A DNA stretch of 64,000 bases, from assembly GCF_003201675.2 (NCBI RefSeq), contig NZ_CP029287.2, positions 1,054,001-1,118,000 on the forward strand. Reading direction: 5' to 3'. Shown in pieces: positions 49,112 through 58,265 of this stretch. This DNA comes from Metallosphaera hakonensis JCM 8857 = DSM 7519 (GTDB taxonomy: Archaea > Thermoproteota > Thermoprotei_A > Sulfolobales > Sulfolobaceae). Every line of letters begins with the position of its first letter. Positions within the stretch are counted from its first letter, which is position 1. Under the pieces are notes generated by a model, which saw nothing but the letters and a program-made list of their open reading frames with translations, ran no database searches and had not been told where the DNA came from. The translations under genes were made by a program, and so were the position numbers.

Positions 49112-50314
49112 ATGGTCCTATCCAAGTTCAATATTTTTATTGATAATTTCTTGTTTAATACCCTCACAGGTTACGCAATTGAACTGGACCCATGGGAGAT
49201 TGAAAAGGTGAAAAGCGGAGAAATTCCAGCTCACCTTAAGGAGGTAATTGAGGAAGGCTTTTCCAGCACTGATGACGACCTTGAGAAAGTCGTAGAGGGC
49301 TTGCTAAAGAAACCTGTCCTAGAACCCACATTGGTTTTAACCTATAAATGTAATTTCGATTGCGTTTACTGTTTCCAGAAGGGATTTAGGAGAGAAACAT
49401 CGGTTTCAGACAGGACAGTGAAAGGTTTCGTTAATTACGTTAGGAGAAACGAAAAGGGTAGAAAAGTCAGGGTCACGTTCTTCGGTGGTGAACCTCTCCT
49501 AGAGCTCAAGAGAATTGAGGAGGTGTCTAGAGCACTCCTAGACCTAAAATACTCTTTCAGTCTAGTAACCAACGGTTCCATGCTCACAGGGAGCGTAGTT
49601 CAGAGACTGAGTTCCTTAGGTTTATCACATGTCCAGATAACCTTGGACGGGCCCAAGGAAATCCATGACAAAAGGAGATACTATATAGATGGTAGGGGAT
49701 CCTTTGATGTTATAATCAACAACTTGAGAGTTATCCAAGATATGGTGAAAGTTGTGCTAAGGATAAATATTGACGTAAATAACCTTACTGAGGTGGATCA
49801 GCTACTCGATGAATTGAGAAGAGAAGAAATAACCAAGGTTAGACTGGATCCTCATTTCGTCCACACAAACATGTTCAGAAACGAGTGGTGGGATAACGTG
49901 ATACCAAAGGACCTTGAGGCGGAAGTAATGAGGAAGTTCTGGGAGAGCGCTAAGGATCATGGCTTCGATATTCCCCACGACATCTTCAGGCTGGGAATTT
50001 GCGTGGCACATATAGATGAAGACATAGTGGTGGACCCAGAAGGTAGAATTTACCCATGTTGGGCATTCACGGGAAATCCGCTCTACGTTAAAGGGGAGCT
50101 TAATGAAGACGGTACAGTGAAAGTTGTCAACCCCTCTTTACTAGGAAGGAACAGTCTCAAGATACATGATCAATGCAGATCCTGTCCCTTCCTTCCCCTA
50201 TGCATGGGTGGATGTAGGTTCCTTTCTGTTCTAGATAAGAAGGGATACCACGGACTTGATTGCCGTAGGGAAACTTACGAGAAAATAGCTAAGCTAGTTA
50301 AGTTACTCCGGTAA
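49112..50314 (+). CDS. Radical SAM/SPASM peptide maturase candidate
   Basis: A 400-residue radical SAM enzyme with an N-terminal 70-residue domain before the cluster, as in peptide-modifying maturases. C80-x3-C84-x2-C87 (CNFDCVYCFQ) binds the catalytic cluster, and GGEPLLELK is near 127. LGICVAHIDED (near 294) and PCWAFTG near 315 start the SPASM region, and CRSCPFLPLCMGGCR near 353 is a seven-Cys-type SPASM ending. It is downstream of the 25-codon ORF in the same transcript and divergent from the U32-MBL-radical-SAM operon. Thioether or C-C crosslinking of the peptide is the inferred reaction. Confidence 0.8.
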   Translation: MVLSKFNIFIDNFLFNTLTGYAIELDPWEIEKVKSGEIPAHLKEVIEEGFSSTDDDLEKVVEGLLKKPVLEPTLVLTYKCNFDCVYCFQKGFRRETSVSDRTVKGFVNYVRRNEKGRKVRVTFFGGEPLLELKRIEEVSRALLDLKYSFSLVTNGSMLTGSVVQRLSSLGLSHVQITLDGPKEIHDKRRYYIDGRGSFDVIINNLRVIQDMVKVVLRINIDVNNLTEVDQLLDELRREEITKVRLDPHFVHTNMFRNEWWDNVIPKDLEAEVMRKFWESAKDHGFDIPHDIFRLGICVAHIDEDIVVDPEGRIYPCWAFTGNPLYVKGELNEDGTVKVVNPSLLGRNSLKIHDQCRSCPFLPLCMGGCRFLSVLDKKGYHGLDCRRETYEKIAKLVKLLR

Positions 50315-50393
50315 ACCCCGTTAAAGGAAAATACGCTTGTCTAGTGTAAATTCATTTTTTTAACTTTGATAATAACTAAGAGTTGTGGGTACA

Positions 50394-50927
50394 ATGTGCG
50401 ACTATAGAATCTTCAACACCGAGAGACCAGTTAAAAGCACGGAGAAAATAATTATGGTCTCAAGGGAGAACTTCAACAAGCTTGGGACCGAAAATTACAT
50501 CAAGGTTATGTCCACGGATAGAAGAGAAACCCTGGGGTTGAGCAAAAGCTATTACTACTTCATACTTGAGGACTTAAAGAGAATGGGACTCGTTGAGGAC
50601 AATGCGATTGCGTTTAAGGCAGTTATCCCCTTTATTCCAAGGGAGAATTCCCTCGAAGTGGACACTGGGGTACTGTACACGTCTAAGAACCATTTAATAT
50701 TCATTGACATGGGTTCCTCTAAATACGAATGTGTTACATGTCCAGTTTACGCCGAATGCATTTACGGGATTAAGAGGATAGCCACTGAGATGAGGCTGAA
50801 GACTGGTGTGGTGGATAGTGAGGAATCTAGGGCCCATAGGATTCCCTCTATTGTCTGGAACAAACTAGTAAAAGGAATTTTCGCTAAGAATATAGTTAGA
50901 CTTGAAGTAATACCTGTAAAGAGTTAA
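50394..50927 (+). CDS. Cys-motif protein with HTH-like N-terminus, paralogue 2
   Basis: A 177-residue paralogue of the protein at 39722. I chose ATG 50394 because MCDYRIF aligns with MCYLNIS of the paralogue; a GTG nine bases upstream is possible. Cys2, Cys113, Cys116 and Cys122 (CVTCPVYAEC) repeat the conserved layout, and LSKSYYYFILEDLKRMGLV near 50-67 the winged-helix-like segment. TATA-like TTTTTTTAAC is about 30 bases upstream. It follows the radical-SAM gene by about 80 bases but probably has its own promoter. A cluster-based sensor is inferred; the family is unknown to me. Confidence 0.6.
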   Translation: MCDYRIFNTERPVKSTEKIIMVSRENFNKLGTENYIKVMSTDRRETLGLSKSYYYFILEDLKRMGLVEDNAIAFKAVIPFIPRENSLEVDTGVLYTSKNHLIFIDMGSSKYECVTCPVYAECIYGIKRIATEMRLKTGVVDSEESRAHRIPSIVWNKLVKGIFAKNIVRLEVIPVKS

Positions 50928-51305
50928 ATGGACCATTCTTAGCGGCTGTAGATATTGTACCCTTGATCTGATAATCCATCCCCGTGGTAGGGATCTTCCA
51001 CCTATTTGAGCCTCGCAAAGATAAAATATCATGAATAATGTAATAATGGTATTTTACATCATATCTCTTTATTTTGGTATAAAAGTAATAAGGTAACTAG
51101 TCTCCCTTCTTTTATTTTCAAATCATTCAATATTATGCTTTGTGGATTATTTCAAATTTCATATGGACCAATGCTAAACTTGATTCAAATCAACGGTTGA
51201 TCTAGAATTAAAGAGAAATCTATGAGCTTAACACTTAAGAAAATTGAAGAGATCCACAAAGCATCCAAAGCATCAATACTATCCACCGGTAATCCAACAT
51301 ATCAC
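50928..51305. other. Intergenic region with a 130-bp inverted-repeat element
   Basis: Contains the small element at 51135-51264 (separate entry). Otherwise no gene was recognised between the Cys-motif gene and the IS630 element. Confidence 0.45.
51135..51264. mobile_element. 130-bp MITE-like element
   Basis: ATGCTTTGTGGAT at the left edge (51135-51147) and its reverse complement ATCCACAAAGCAT at the right edge (51252-51264) form perfect 13-base ends. The similarity continues inward (TTCAAATTTC versus TTCAATTTTC). A copy of the left end with about 60 related bases lies at 55861. No ORF fits inside, so it is a non-autonomous element whose parent is not in this window. Confidence 0.6.
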
Positions 51306-52354
51306 TAGTATTTCCGAAAAGTTTAAAACGTTCTGTAATGATTTAGAAGAATGGAAAATTTAGTAGAGGCTTACGAGAGGGAGAAGGACGTCAAGGTGAG
51401 GGAGAGGATACTAGCAGTCAAGATGCACGTAGTGGACGGGATGAGGGAGGTGGAGGTCGCGAAGGTCCTCAACAAGGGTTACTCCACGGTGAGGACGTGG
51501 GTGAGGAAGTTCAGGAAGGGAGGGGTAGAGGCCCTCAGGGATAGGCCCAGGTCCGGGAGGCCCAGAAAGGCCGGGAAGGAGGATGTGAAGAGGGTCCTGG
51601 AGGACGGGCCCAGGAACTACGGGATCGAGCAGGACTTCTGGACGGTCAAGGCGCTCAAGGTTGTACTCCTGAAGAGGGGAGTGGAGTACAGGAAGTCCAG
51701 GCTGTACGAGCTGGTCCACGAGCTCGGGTACGAGCTGGTGACGCCCAGGCCCACAAACGTGAAGGCTGAAAGGGAGAAGTGGGACGATTTTAAAAAAAGT
51801 GAAGGAGTTGGCAGACGAAGCGGTGAACTTCTTCGACGAGTGCAGGGCCGTGATCAGCACCCTGGTGAAAAGAGTCCTGGCGAGACGAGGGAGTAAACCA
51901 GTCCTCAGGGTCAACACGGGCTTCTCCTCGACCTACGTCCTCCTCGCTGTTAATGCGTGGACAGGGGAGGTCGTGTTCACAGTTGCTGACAGGCCCAACT
52001 CCGAGTCCGTGAAGTACTTCCTGCGCTACTTCAAGAGGAGGGTTGGGAAGGGTAGGAGTTACCTCTTCATGGACAACGCGTCTCCCCACAAGACCCAGGG
52101 AGTCCGGGAGGTCTCCTCCAAGAAGGGGATACACCTGGAGTACATCCCCAAGTACTCCCCTGAGCTCAACTTGGCGGAAGCCGTCTTCAAACAGCTCAAG
52201 GCTTACCTGTCCAACAGGCTCTTCAGCTCGCTGGACGAGCTGAGGGACTGCATCCTGAAGTTCTTCGCGGAAAATAACTACAAGTTCAACCTTAATGCAG
52301 TAAAATACTTGGGACTTGATAAAATTGAGCGTTCATAACTTTCCGGAAATACTA
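51306..52354 (+). mobile_element. IS630-family insertion sequence (ISC1048-like)
   Basis: Ends are TAGTATTTCCGAAAAGTT at left and the reverse complement of TAGTATTTCCGGAAAGTT at right. The inserted piece of about 1.05 kb starts and ends at TA, the target typical of IS630/mariner elements. The size is close to ISC1048. It carries one transposase gene in two frames. Its GC-rich coding style differs from the surrounding AT-rich DNA. Confidence 0.8.
51351..52338 (+). CDS. IS630-family transposase, split by an A7 frameshift site
   Basis: The N-terminal 150 residues (51351-51798) hold helix-turn-helix segments (VAKVLNKGYSTVRTWVRKF). The DDE domain continues in another frame from about 51799 to 52338: Asp in VNFFDECRAV, Asp in YLFMDNASPHKT and Glu in ELNLAEAVFKQLK. 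The frame change is at a run of seven A (51792-51798). Losing one A gives a continuous ...DDFKK-VKELADE reading. This may be programmed slippage or simple mutation. Read from the first frame alone the product stops after 181 residues without a catalytic domain. Confidence 0.75.
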
Positions 52355-52463
52355 ACGTATCTCCTTTCACTCATGTAGAAATCATGCATAGTTTACAGTT
52401 CCATATATAGGTTTTATGGAATATTTATATATTTGAGAGTATCATTATAACTTAGGTGTAAGA

Positions 52464-53471
52464 ATGTCCCTAGATTTCAATAGGAAACCCGAGTTTCCTC
52501 CTTACAACGTTTACCCACCTAAGTGGAGTTTCGATAATGAGAAAGCTTGGCAACTGTACAGGAGGGCCAAAAGAGAGCAGTGGGACGAGCAGGACATAAA
52601 CTGGGACAGGATAAAGGAGATTGCCTCAGGGTTAGACAGAAAACAAAGGTTAGCTATAGCTTACTGGTGGTCATTACTCTCGACCTTTGACAACGCCACC
52701 CCAGTTTTCGCTTACGCCTTAGTTAAGTCTCATGAATTACATCTAGACACTGCCGTTAAGGGCGTTATAACTACGATAACCTACGACGAAAACAGACACA
52801 ATGTTATGTGTGGTCTAGCAATTAATAGCATACTTCCAGGCTATCCATTCGAGTTTAAACCCCAAGACGACCTAGAAAGAAAGGCAATGCTGAACACGCT
52901 CTGGGCGTGGTATAATGGCTCTAGATACTGGAAGGCCTATCTAGAGGCTTATAGCAAGTATACTATGGACGTCCTCTTTACCTCTTTCATGATGGGAGAG
53001 GCTGCTGCTACTACAGTGTTCTCCACAATGTCAAAGGCATCCAAGATCAAGGAATTTGGAGAAGCCTTCAAGAACACCGCAATTGACGAGACTAGACATT
53101 ATGCCTTTACTCACCTTATCATGACCAGTAACGCCTCAACCATGAGTGAGGAAAGAAAGAAGCTAGTATCCAAGCAGGTTAGAGCGGGCTTTGTATTCCT
53201 CTCCTTAATAACATACAAGCCGCCTAAGGATTTCTGGAGATTACCTCCGTGGTATCAAGAGGTGACGGACGAAATGGAGAACCTAGCTAGAAGTGCTGGC
53301 TTTTACATCCCTGAACTCAACGAGAAAGAGAACGCATGGAGGACCGCAATAATGAGAGTTGGAGCTACCCTGGCCAGATACGGAGTTCCAATGCCTGCAA
53401 TTCCAGAATTGGGCATAACTGGAGAGGAGATAAAGGATCTGAAGGAGGACGATTTCGTTCCTGTATTTTAA
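52464..53471 (+). CDS. Ferritin-like diiron oxidase
   Basis: A 335-residue helical protein of the ribonucleotide-reductase-R2/AurF-like superfamily. Diiron ligands visible are Glu109 and His112 in DENRHN, Glu179 in MMGEAAATT, and Glu209 with His212 in DETRHY; the first ligand is probably Asp76 or Glu91. It is shorter than the R2 of class I reductase and no R1 gene is near, so an oxygenase or N-oxygenase/ligand oxidase role is more likely. It lies between two IS elements with a ParA-like gene directly after it. TATA-like TTTATATATT is about 40 bases upstream. Confidence 0.7.
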   Translation: MSLDFNRKPEFPPYNVYPPKWSFDNEKAWQLYRRAKREQWDEQDINWDRIKEIASGLDRKQRLAIAYWWSLLSTFDNATPVFAYALVKSHELHLDTAVKGVITTITYDENRHNVMCGLAINSILPGYPFEFKPQDDLERKAMLNTLWAWYNGSRYWKAYLEAYSKYTMDVLFTSFMMGEAAATTVFSTMSKASKIKEFGEAFKNTAIDETRHYAFTHLIMTSNASTMSEERKKLVSKQVRAGFVFLSLITYKPPKDFWRLPPWYQEVTDEMENLARSAGFYIPELNEKENAWRTAIMRVGATLARYGVPMPAIPELGITGEEIKDLKEDDFVPVF

Positions 53472-53541
53472 AAACCTTGAAAGATAGAGTTTTTTTAATC
53501 TGGAGTTTCTAACTTCATCGCGAAAAGAGGTTAAATCTGAT

Positions 53542-54321
53542 TTGAGAGTAGTAATTTTAGGAGTTAAGGGAGGAGTCGGAAAATCTACGATAGGACTTTT
53601 ACTGGCAAAGGAACTATGCGAAAGGGGTAAGAGAGTTCTCTTTGTGGATAGGGATCAGATGGGATATGCTTCTTGGATAGCAGGTATCAAGGGGAAGGGA
53701 CTAATAGCAAGCATAGTTGATGAGCAGCGAAGTGACTACTTCACTGAGATTGGTGTGGGTAAGGGGAGACTAACTGTCCTCAAGTTTTACGGCGATGGGT
53801 TCAGACTAAAGAAGGACCTTGAGGTTATTAACCTTGATCAAAGACGACGGGAACTCTTCGCCAGACTTTATGGTGAAGTTCTCAGGCTGGGTCACGACGT
53901 CGTTATCTTAGACAACAAATCTTCCACATTCCCATGGTCAGAAGAGATCAGTCTTGAATTGATGACATACCTTAAAATGTTTCCAGGAACTCCCTCATTT
54001 AGGATTTTTATAACTGATCCCTTTATATTCAATATAGAAAACACTATCTCCTTCGCCAGAAGACTTAACGATAAGAAAACGGGAGGAAGTTTACCAATGA
54101 AAGTGATTGAACAGATTATGCTAATCAATATGGTCCCTTTCACAAAGCTTGAGGAAATTAGAAACCTGACAGTAGGACGTGACTTGTTTGCCTCTGTAAA
54201 GCTAATTCCTTATTTTGACCAGTTGTTTGAGTTTACGGGGAGTGTGGACAAACTTCCTCGTTTACAAGAGATAAAGGATATAGCGGATGAAATAGAGAGG
54301 GTATCATATAGATCTAGTTAG
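53542..54321 (+). CDS. ParA/MinD-like ATPase
   Basis: A 259-residue deviant-Walker ATPase. KGGVGKSTIGLLLA near residue 9 is the signature Lys-Gly-Gly P-loop, LFVDRDQMG near 34 is the A' motif, and VVILDNKSS near 116 a Walker B variant. It starts at TTG 53542, supported by GAGG about 10 bases upstream (53527). It follows the diiron gene by 70 bases. No ParB partner or plasmid origin is nearby. ATPases of this type also act in metal-cofactor assembly, which would fit the neighbour. Confidence 0.7.
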   Translation: MRVVILGVKGGVGKSTIGLLLAKELCERGKRVLFVDRDQMGYASWIAGIKGKGLIASIVDEQRSDYFTEIGVGKGRLTVLKFYGDGFRLKKDLEVINLDQRRRELFARLYGEVLRLGHDVVILDNKSSTFPWSEEISLELMTYLKMFPGTPSFRIFITDPFIFNIENTISFARRLNDKKTGGSLPMKVIEQIMLINMVPFTKLEEIRNLTVGRDLFASVKLIPYFDQLFEFTGSVDKLPRLQEIKDIADEIERVSYRSS

Positions 54322-54439
54322 CGGTCTTAGAAATCGGTATTCGAATCTCGAAATTTCTTATTTCGAAAAATTATATCAACGCAGAGATTAACTTATCACA
54401 TTAAGCATTTATCTTCATTGGGGGGTTCAAAGGGGACGG

Positions 54440-55813
54440 GACGTTGTCCAGGTTAAGCAAAATTGAAATATTATTATAACTATAATATTTCGAATCATGT
54501 TATTATACACTAAATATAATCGTGATGAACAATATAATCCGGGTTAACGAATTTGATTTAAATAATTATGCAGGGGGCAATAAATTCTCTGAACGAGTTG
54601 AACGGGTCGTCGAGGTCGGAACCTCAATTTGAGGGTAATATTAATAGGGGATTGGGTCGAGGTAATATCATGGAAAAGGTGCTCCATACCGAGAAGGACG
54701 TCCTGTTGAAGGCGAATGGGGTTTTCCCGTGGGAGAAGTTCAGGGAGAGGTTGGAGTCGCTCTACCGCAGAAAGCCCAAGTGGGACGTGATCCTGCTCTT
54801 CAAGACCCTCCTGATCAAGTACGTCTACGACATATCCTGGAACAACCTGGAGGGGGAGATAAGGGATAGTCAGAAGTTCAGGGAGTTCCTTGGGGAGAAG
54901 GTACCTCCCAAGAGCACGGTCTTCCTGTTCTACAAGAAGCTTCATGAGACCGTGAAGGGAGAGGAGGTCATGTGGACCACGCTCATGGTCGAGCTCAACT
55001 CGGCCCTCGATGAGGTCATAAAAAGGTACCAAGAGAAGGGCTTCGAACTGCAGGTGGGGAGAGAAAAAACGACGAGTACGAAGAGTACTACGTGATGGAC
55101 ACGTTCTTCCGGGAGGCCTATCCAGGAAAGAGGAGCCTCCAGACAGGGCTCGAGAAGATCTCCCTTGACATAAGGGAGACCCGGTTCCCAGACGAACTAT
55201 CCCTCATGGCCCACTCGGTCAACAAGCTCAAGCACTTCGCGACCTCAAGGAAGTACAGGGGGAGTTGGGGCATGAAGCGGGGCAAAGCCTACTACGGTCA
55301 TAAGGTATGCAACCTTGTGGAGAGGAAAACTAACCTGGTGAGGGACTTCAAGGTAGGGTTAGCGAACCTCAGCGACCTCAAGTTCTCCTTCCCCAAGGAC
55401 AAGCTCATGGGGGACAGGGCGTGGTCCTCGAGGAAGGACGTCCTGGTCAAGGGAGTGAGCGCTGCGAGACTACCTGTGGAGGGGAGCGGTGTGAGGATCA
55501 GGGAAGGCGTGGCCTCTTCGACCACCGAGAGGGGAGAGGTCGTGGAGGTCTTCTTCCTGAACCTCTATCGCGACCTCGAGGTACTCCTGACCAGGATCAG
55601 GACTAAGATCGCGATCAATTGACGTACGCCTCCTCGAGGTCCTCCTCAGCCAGGGGCATTGAAAAATTTATCTCAAAATTGTACAATTATTTCTATATGA
55701 TCTAAAGAATATAGATTATATTACTCGTTATGGTTAAATTTTATACATAATTACATGAAATGAAATATTATAGTCACGATAATATTTCAATTTTGCTTAA
55801 CCTGGACAACGTC
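54440..55813 (+). mobile_element. IS5/IS4-type insertion sequence with 4-bp target repeat
   Basis: Terminal inverted repeats GACGTTGTCCAGGTTAAGCA at left and its complement at right extend about 33 bases to AAATTGAAATATTAT. ACGG on both sides (54436-54439, 55814-55817) looks like a target duplication. The element is 1374 bp and holds a transposase in two frames. The intact ends and target repeat indicate a fairly recent insertion. Confidence 0.82.
54568..55622 (+). CDS. IS5-type transposase, split by an A6 frameshift site
   Basis: The first frame (54568-55095, 175 residues) holds the DUF772-type N-terminal domain (DVILLFKTLLIKYVYDISW). The second frame (to 55622) carries the DDE domain: Asp in YYVMDTFFREAYPG, Asp in LMGDRAWSS and Glu in EVVEVFFLNLYR. 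The change occurs at GAGAAAAAACG (A6, about 55061-55066), where a -1 shift or one added A joins RE to ERKNDEYEEYY. A separate ATG in the second frame at 55095 would make only the C-terminal part. Whether the shift is programmed is unproven. Confidence 0.75.
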
Positions 55814-55860
55814 ACGGAAGACCCTACCCGTGAAGTCGGAGAACGGATAGCCCCCTTTAT

Positions 55861-55920
55861 ATGCTTTGTGGATCGCTTCAAATTTTATCAAGACCAACGT
55901 CAGACCTACTTTTGAATCTA
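55861..55920 (+). repeat. Truncated copy of the 130-bp element's left end
   Basis: ATGCTTTGTGGATCGCTTCA and the following 40 bases match 51135-51195 imperfectly. No matching right end is seen downstream, so it is a fragment or single-end relic. Confidence 0.5.
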
Positions 55921-56021
55921 CATATTCACTAAGTTCCCAGGACACTTTGAACCTCATTCGCTACTTAGCTGTATCTAGCCTTTCCTAATAGACATATCCC
56001 TGACGGTAACCTGCAGCTAGA

Positions 56022-56861
56022 TTATGGGACTCTCTTCGGGATGTCTCTTGAAAGGAGACTCATAAAGGCTAGAACAAAGGAAATCCCAGAATATCCTAGT
56101 GTCAGTACAATGGCGTCTATACCCGTTCCAGGGATAGCAGGAAAGATCTCTAAGGCCTGCACAATGAGTGAAGCATTGGGAATGGAACTGGCGTATAGGA
56201 ACGGTAATTCAGTTGCACCCCAAGAGGGAAGACCTATAGCAATAGAATTAAAGATCGGATCATTGGTCAATCTAGCCACGAAAACCAAGACTGCACCGAT
56301 CAGAATAGAACCAATTAAGATAGAGCTGGAGACCAAAAAGGCTAGGCTACTTCTCCTTAATAACTCCCCTGACATGAACGCTACCGCGAAGAACGTCAGT
56401 GAAGAGAATATTACTGAGGCCACTAGACCTGGGAGAAAACCTAGATCTATCTGAGAGCCGAACAGAAGTTCGGACAAAGCTAACGCTAGTGCGACCATCA
56501 ATAGGTATATTCCTATAACTAAAATGTAACCGCCTATTAACTTACTAAGACCGAATTTTAATCTTGTTATAGACTTTGTCAGAAAGAAATCTACGGTTCC
56601 TTGTTCGTACTCTTCCGATAGTGACCCAGAGGCTATTGAGATAGCAATGAAGTGAAGCAATAAACTTTGAGGAAGAAGAACTCCGGCTAACCACAAAACT
56701 GGCTGAATGGGAGAGATCAACTGTTCTATTCTAGGACTTCTCACTTGCGATAGAGCTACGTAAACCCCAACTTCGAACAGCACTGTTATCGCTATGAGTG
56801 AGATTACTTTTTTCCTGGCAACTGACCTCCTCAATTCGTAGCCTATCAGATCCCACATCAT
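56022..56861 (-). CDS. ABC-2 type transporter permease
   Basis: A 279-residue membrane protein with six hydrophobic segments. The first is at 18-37 after a charged start ([11 protein letters not shown]), and [20 protein letters not shown] near residue 83 is the typical ABC-2 intracellular motif before the second helix pair. It overlaps the ATPase by four bases. The substrate is unknown; this class exports drugs, peptides or polysaccharides, or assembles membrane proteins. Confidence 0.82.
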   Translation of the reverse strand: MMWDLIGYELRRSVARKKVISLIAITVLFEVGVYVALSQVRSPRIEQLISPIQPVLWLAGVLLPQSLLLHFIAISIASGSLSEEYEQGTVDFFLTKSITRLKFGLSKLIGGYILVIGIYLLMVALALALSELLFGSQIDLGFLPGLVASVIFSSLTFFAVAFMSGELLRRSSLAFLVSSSILIGSILIGAVLVFVARLTNDPIFNSIAIGLPSWGATELPFLYASSIPNASLIVQALEIFPAIPGTGIDAIVLTLGYSGISFVLAFMSLLSRDIPKRVP

Positions 56862-57763
56862 TTCCCATCAGCCTCCTTGATGGCTCTCTCGTATGCCTGC
56901 TCTAGATCCTGATCAAGATAGAAAGCCTTTACTTTCACACCTCTTAGGATAAGTTCCTTTAGGAGCTCTTCCCTTGCATCCCTAACCAGTTCCACCGAGA
57001 TCTTCTCCTTGTACATCTCTACTCCCTTAACATAATCTAAGTCCTTCAATACTGATAGAAGGTTTTCCTTATCATCAGTCTCCAAGATTACTCTGACTCC
57101 GATAAATCTCAAGATAAGTTCCTCTGTAGTCCCCTCGAAAAAGACTTTCCCGCGGTATATGAGAAACACTTTATCCGCAAGTTTCTTAACTTCCTCAAGC
57201 TCATGAGAGGTCATCACGATAGTTGTTCCATTTTTCACCATCTCGTTTAGAATGTCTCTCATTCTCAGATTAAGAATTGGATCAGTCCCGACATTGGGCT
57301 CATCCATTATTAGAATCTCTGGGTTACCGAGGAAAGCCTCAGCCAACGCTATCCTTTGTATCATTCCCTTACTATATTTAGCAATTTTCTTGTTAGCATT
57401 CTCTGTCATCCCTACCATTTCGAGAACTCTCTTCACGTCTTCCTTAGGGACTGATTTAAGCCTGGCTGATAACTCAAGAAGTTCCCTCCCCGAGAGAAAT
57501 GGAGGTAAATTAGGAAGCTCCTGCACGTAGCCGATCCTATTAAACACCTTCTTCTCCTTGAAAGGATCTTCCCCAAAGAGAAAGACATTTCCCTTATCTG
57601 GGAAAATTAAGGTCGTGATTATTCTGATGAGTGTAGTCTTTCCAGCTCCGTTGGGTCCTAAGATGGCTGTGATGAGACCGCTTGGGGCCTGAAGTGAAAC
57701 GCCGTTAAGAGCAGTTTTATCTCCGTAGCGTTTCTCTAAGTTCTCTACCCTTATCGCTTCCAT
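56858..57763 (-). CDS. ABC transporter ATP-binding protein
   Basis: A 301-residue ATPase. Walker A is [12 protein letters not shown] near residue 37, the signature is [17 protein letters not shown] near 128, Walker B is [13 protein letters not shown] near 153 and the H-loop is [15 protein letters not shown]. The C-terminal 80 residues form the extension typical of ABC-2 exporters. It is upstream of the permease in the same operon. Confidence 0.88.
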   Translation of the reverse strand: MEAIRVENLEKRYGDKTALNGVSLQAPSGLITAILGPNGAGKTTLIRIITTLIFPDKGNVFLFGEDPFKEKKVFNRIGYVQELPNLPPFLSGRELLELSARLKSVPKEDVKRVLEMVGMTENANKKIAKYSKGMIQRIALAEAFLGNPEILIMDEPNVGTDPILNLRMRDILNEMVKNGTTIVMTSHELEEVKKLADKVFLIYRGKVFFEGTTEELILRFIGVRVILETDDKENLLSVLKDLDYVKGVEMYKEKISVELVRDAREELLKELILRGVKVKAFYLDQDLEQAYERAIKEADGK

Positions 57764-58265
57764 TGTGAATTGAACACTTCCTCTAAGGATTTAAGAATGT
57801 GCCAAAGTTTACATTGTGAGTATTTTTAGAATCTCACTGGATAGTGTTTTACGGAAATTTCTAGAGATGGCTAATTTTTATATAATCAGAACTTTGGCTA
57901 AAAGTTTCTATTATAACTCCATAGCGTCTTGTCATAAACCTTGAAAGACAGAATAGACATCAAGGCGATTATTCATGATAATTACAGTATAGAACGATTT
58001 TCCGATAAAGACTAATCTGGATATTGGTTACCTGTTAGAGTTACTTGTTTCTAGGTAAGATTTTTCAGAATGACGAGAAGGAGATTCGATTCGAATATCT
58101 TTACATTCTAAAGAAACTTTCTAGGGAAGGGTTACTGGCCTCTATGCCTAAATTATATGGTCCTTGAGGAAGGTGAAGAAGTTCAAGAGCCGCATCTGCG
58201 TAATCCTGGCCAGGAACATCTTGATTTCCGTGATAAAGCGCTCAAGTGGAGGAGTGTACCGGAGT
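57764..58265. other. Intergenic region with repeat R-C copy and a possible transposase remnant
   Basis: R-C copy 2 is at about 57838-58009. Near 58158-58271 an open frame on plus reads like an internal GC-rich coding remnant (KKFKSRICVILARNILIS), different in style from the AT-rich surroundings. This suggests a fossil of a transposase end, but I cannot name it. Confidence 0.35.
57838..58009 (+). repeat. Dispersed repeat family R-C, copy 2
   Basis: Aligns over about 170 bases with 28484-28657, with shared GATTATTCATGA, ACGATTTT and TAAAAGTTTCTAT/TAAAAGTTACTAT. Confidence 0.55.

Noticed and set aside
54335-54365. TTCGAATC and similar tRNA-like T-loop bits, and possible tRNA genes elsewhere
   Set aside because: No acceptor stem or cloverleaf could be built around these short matches.
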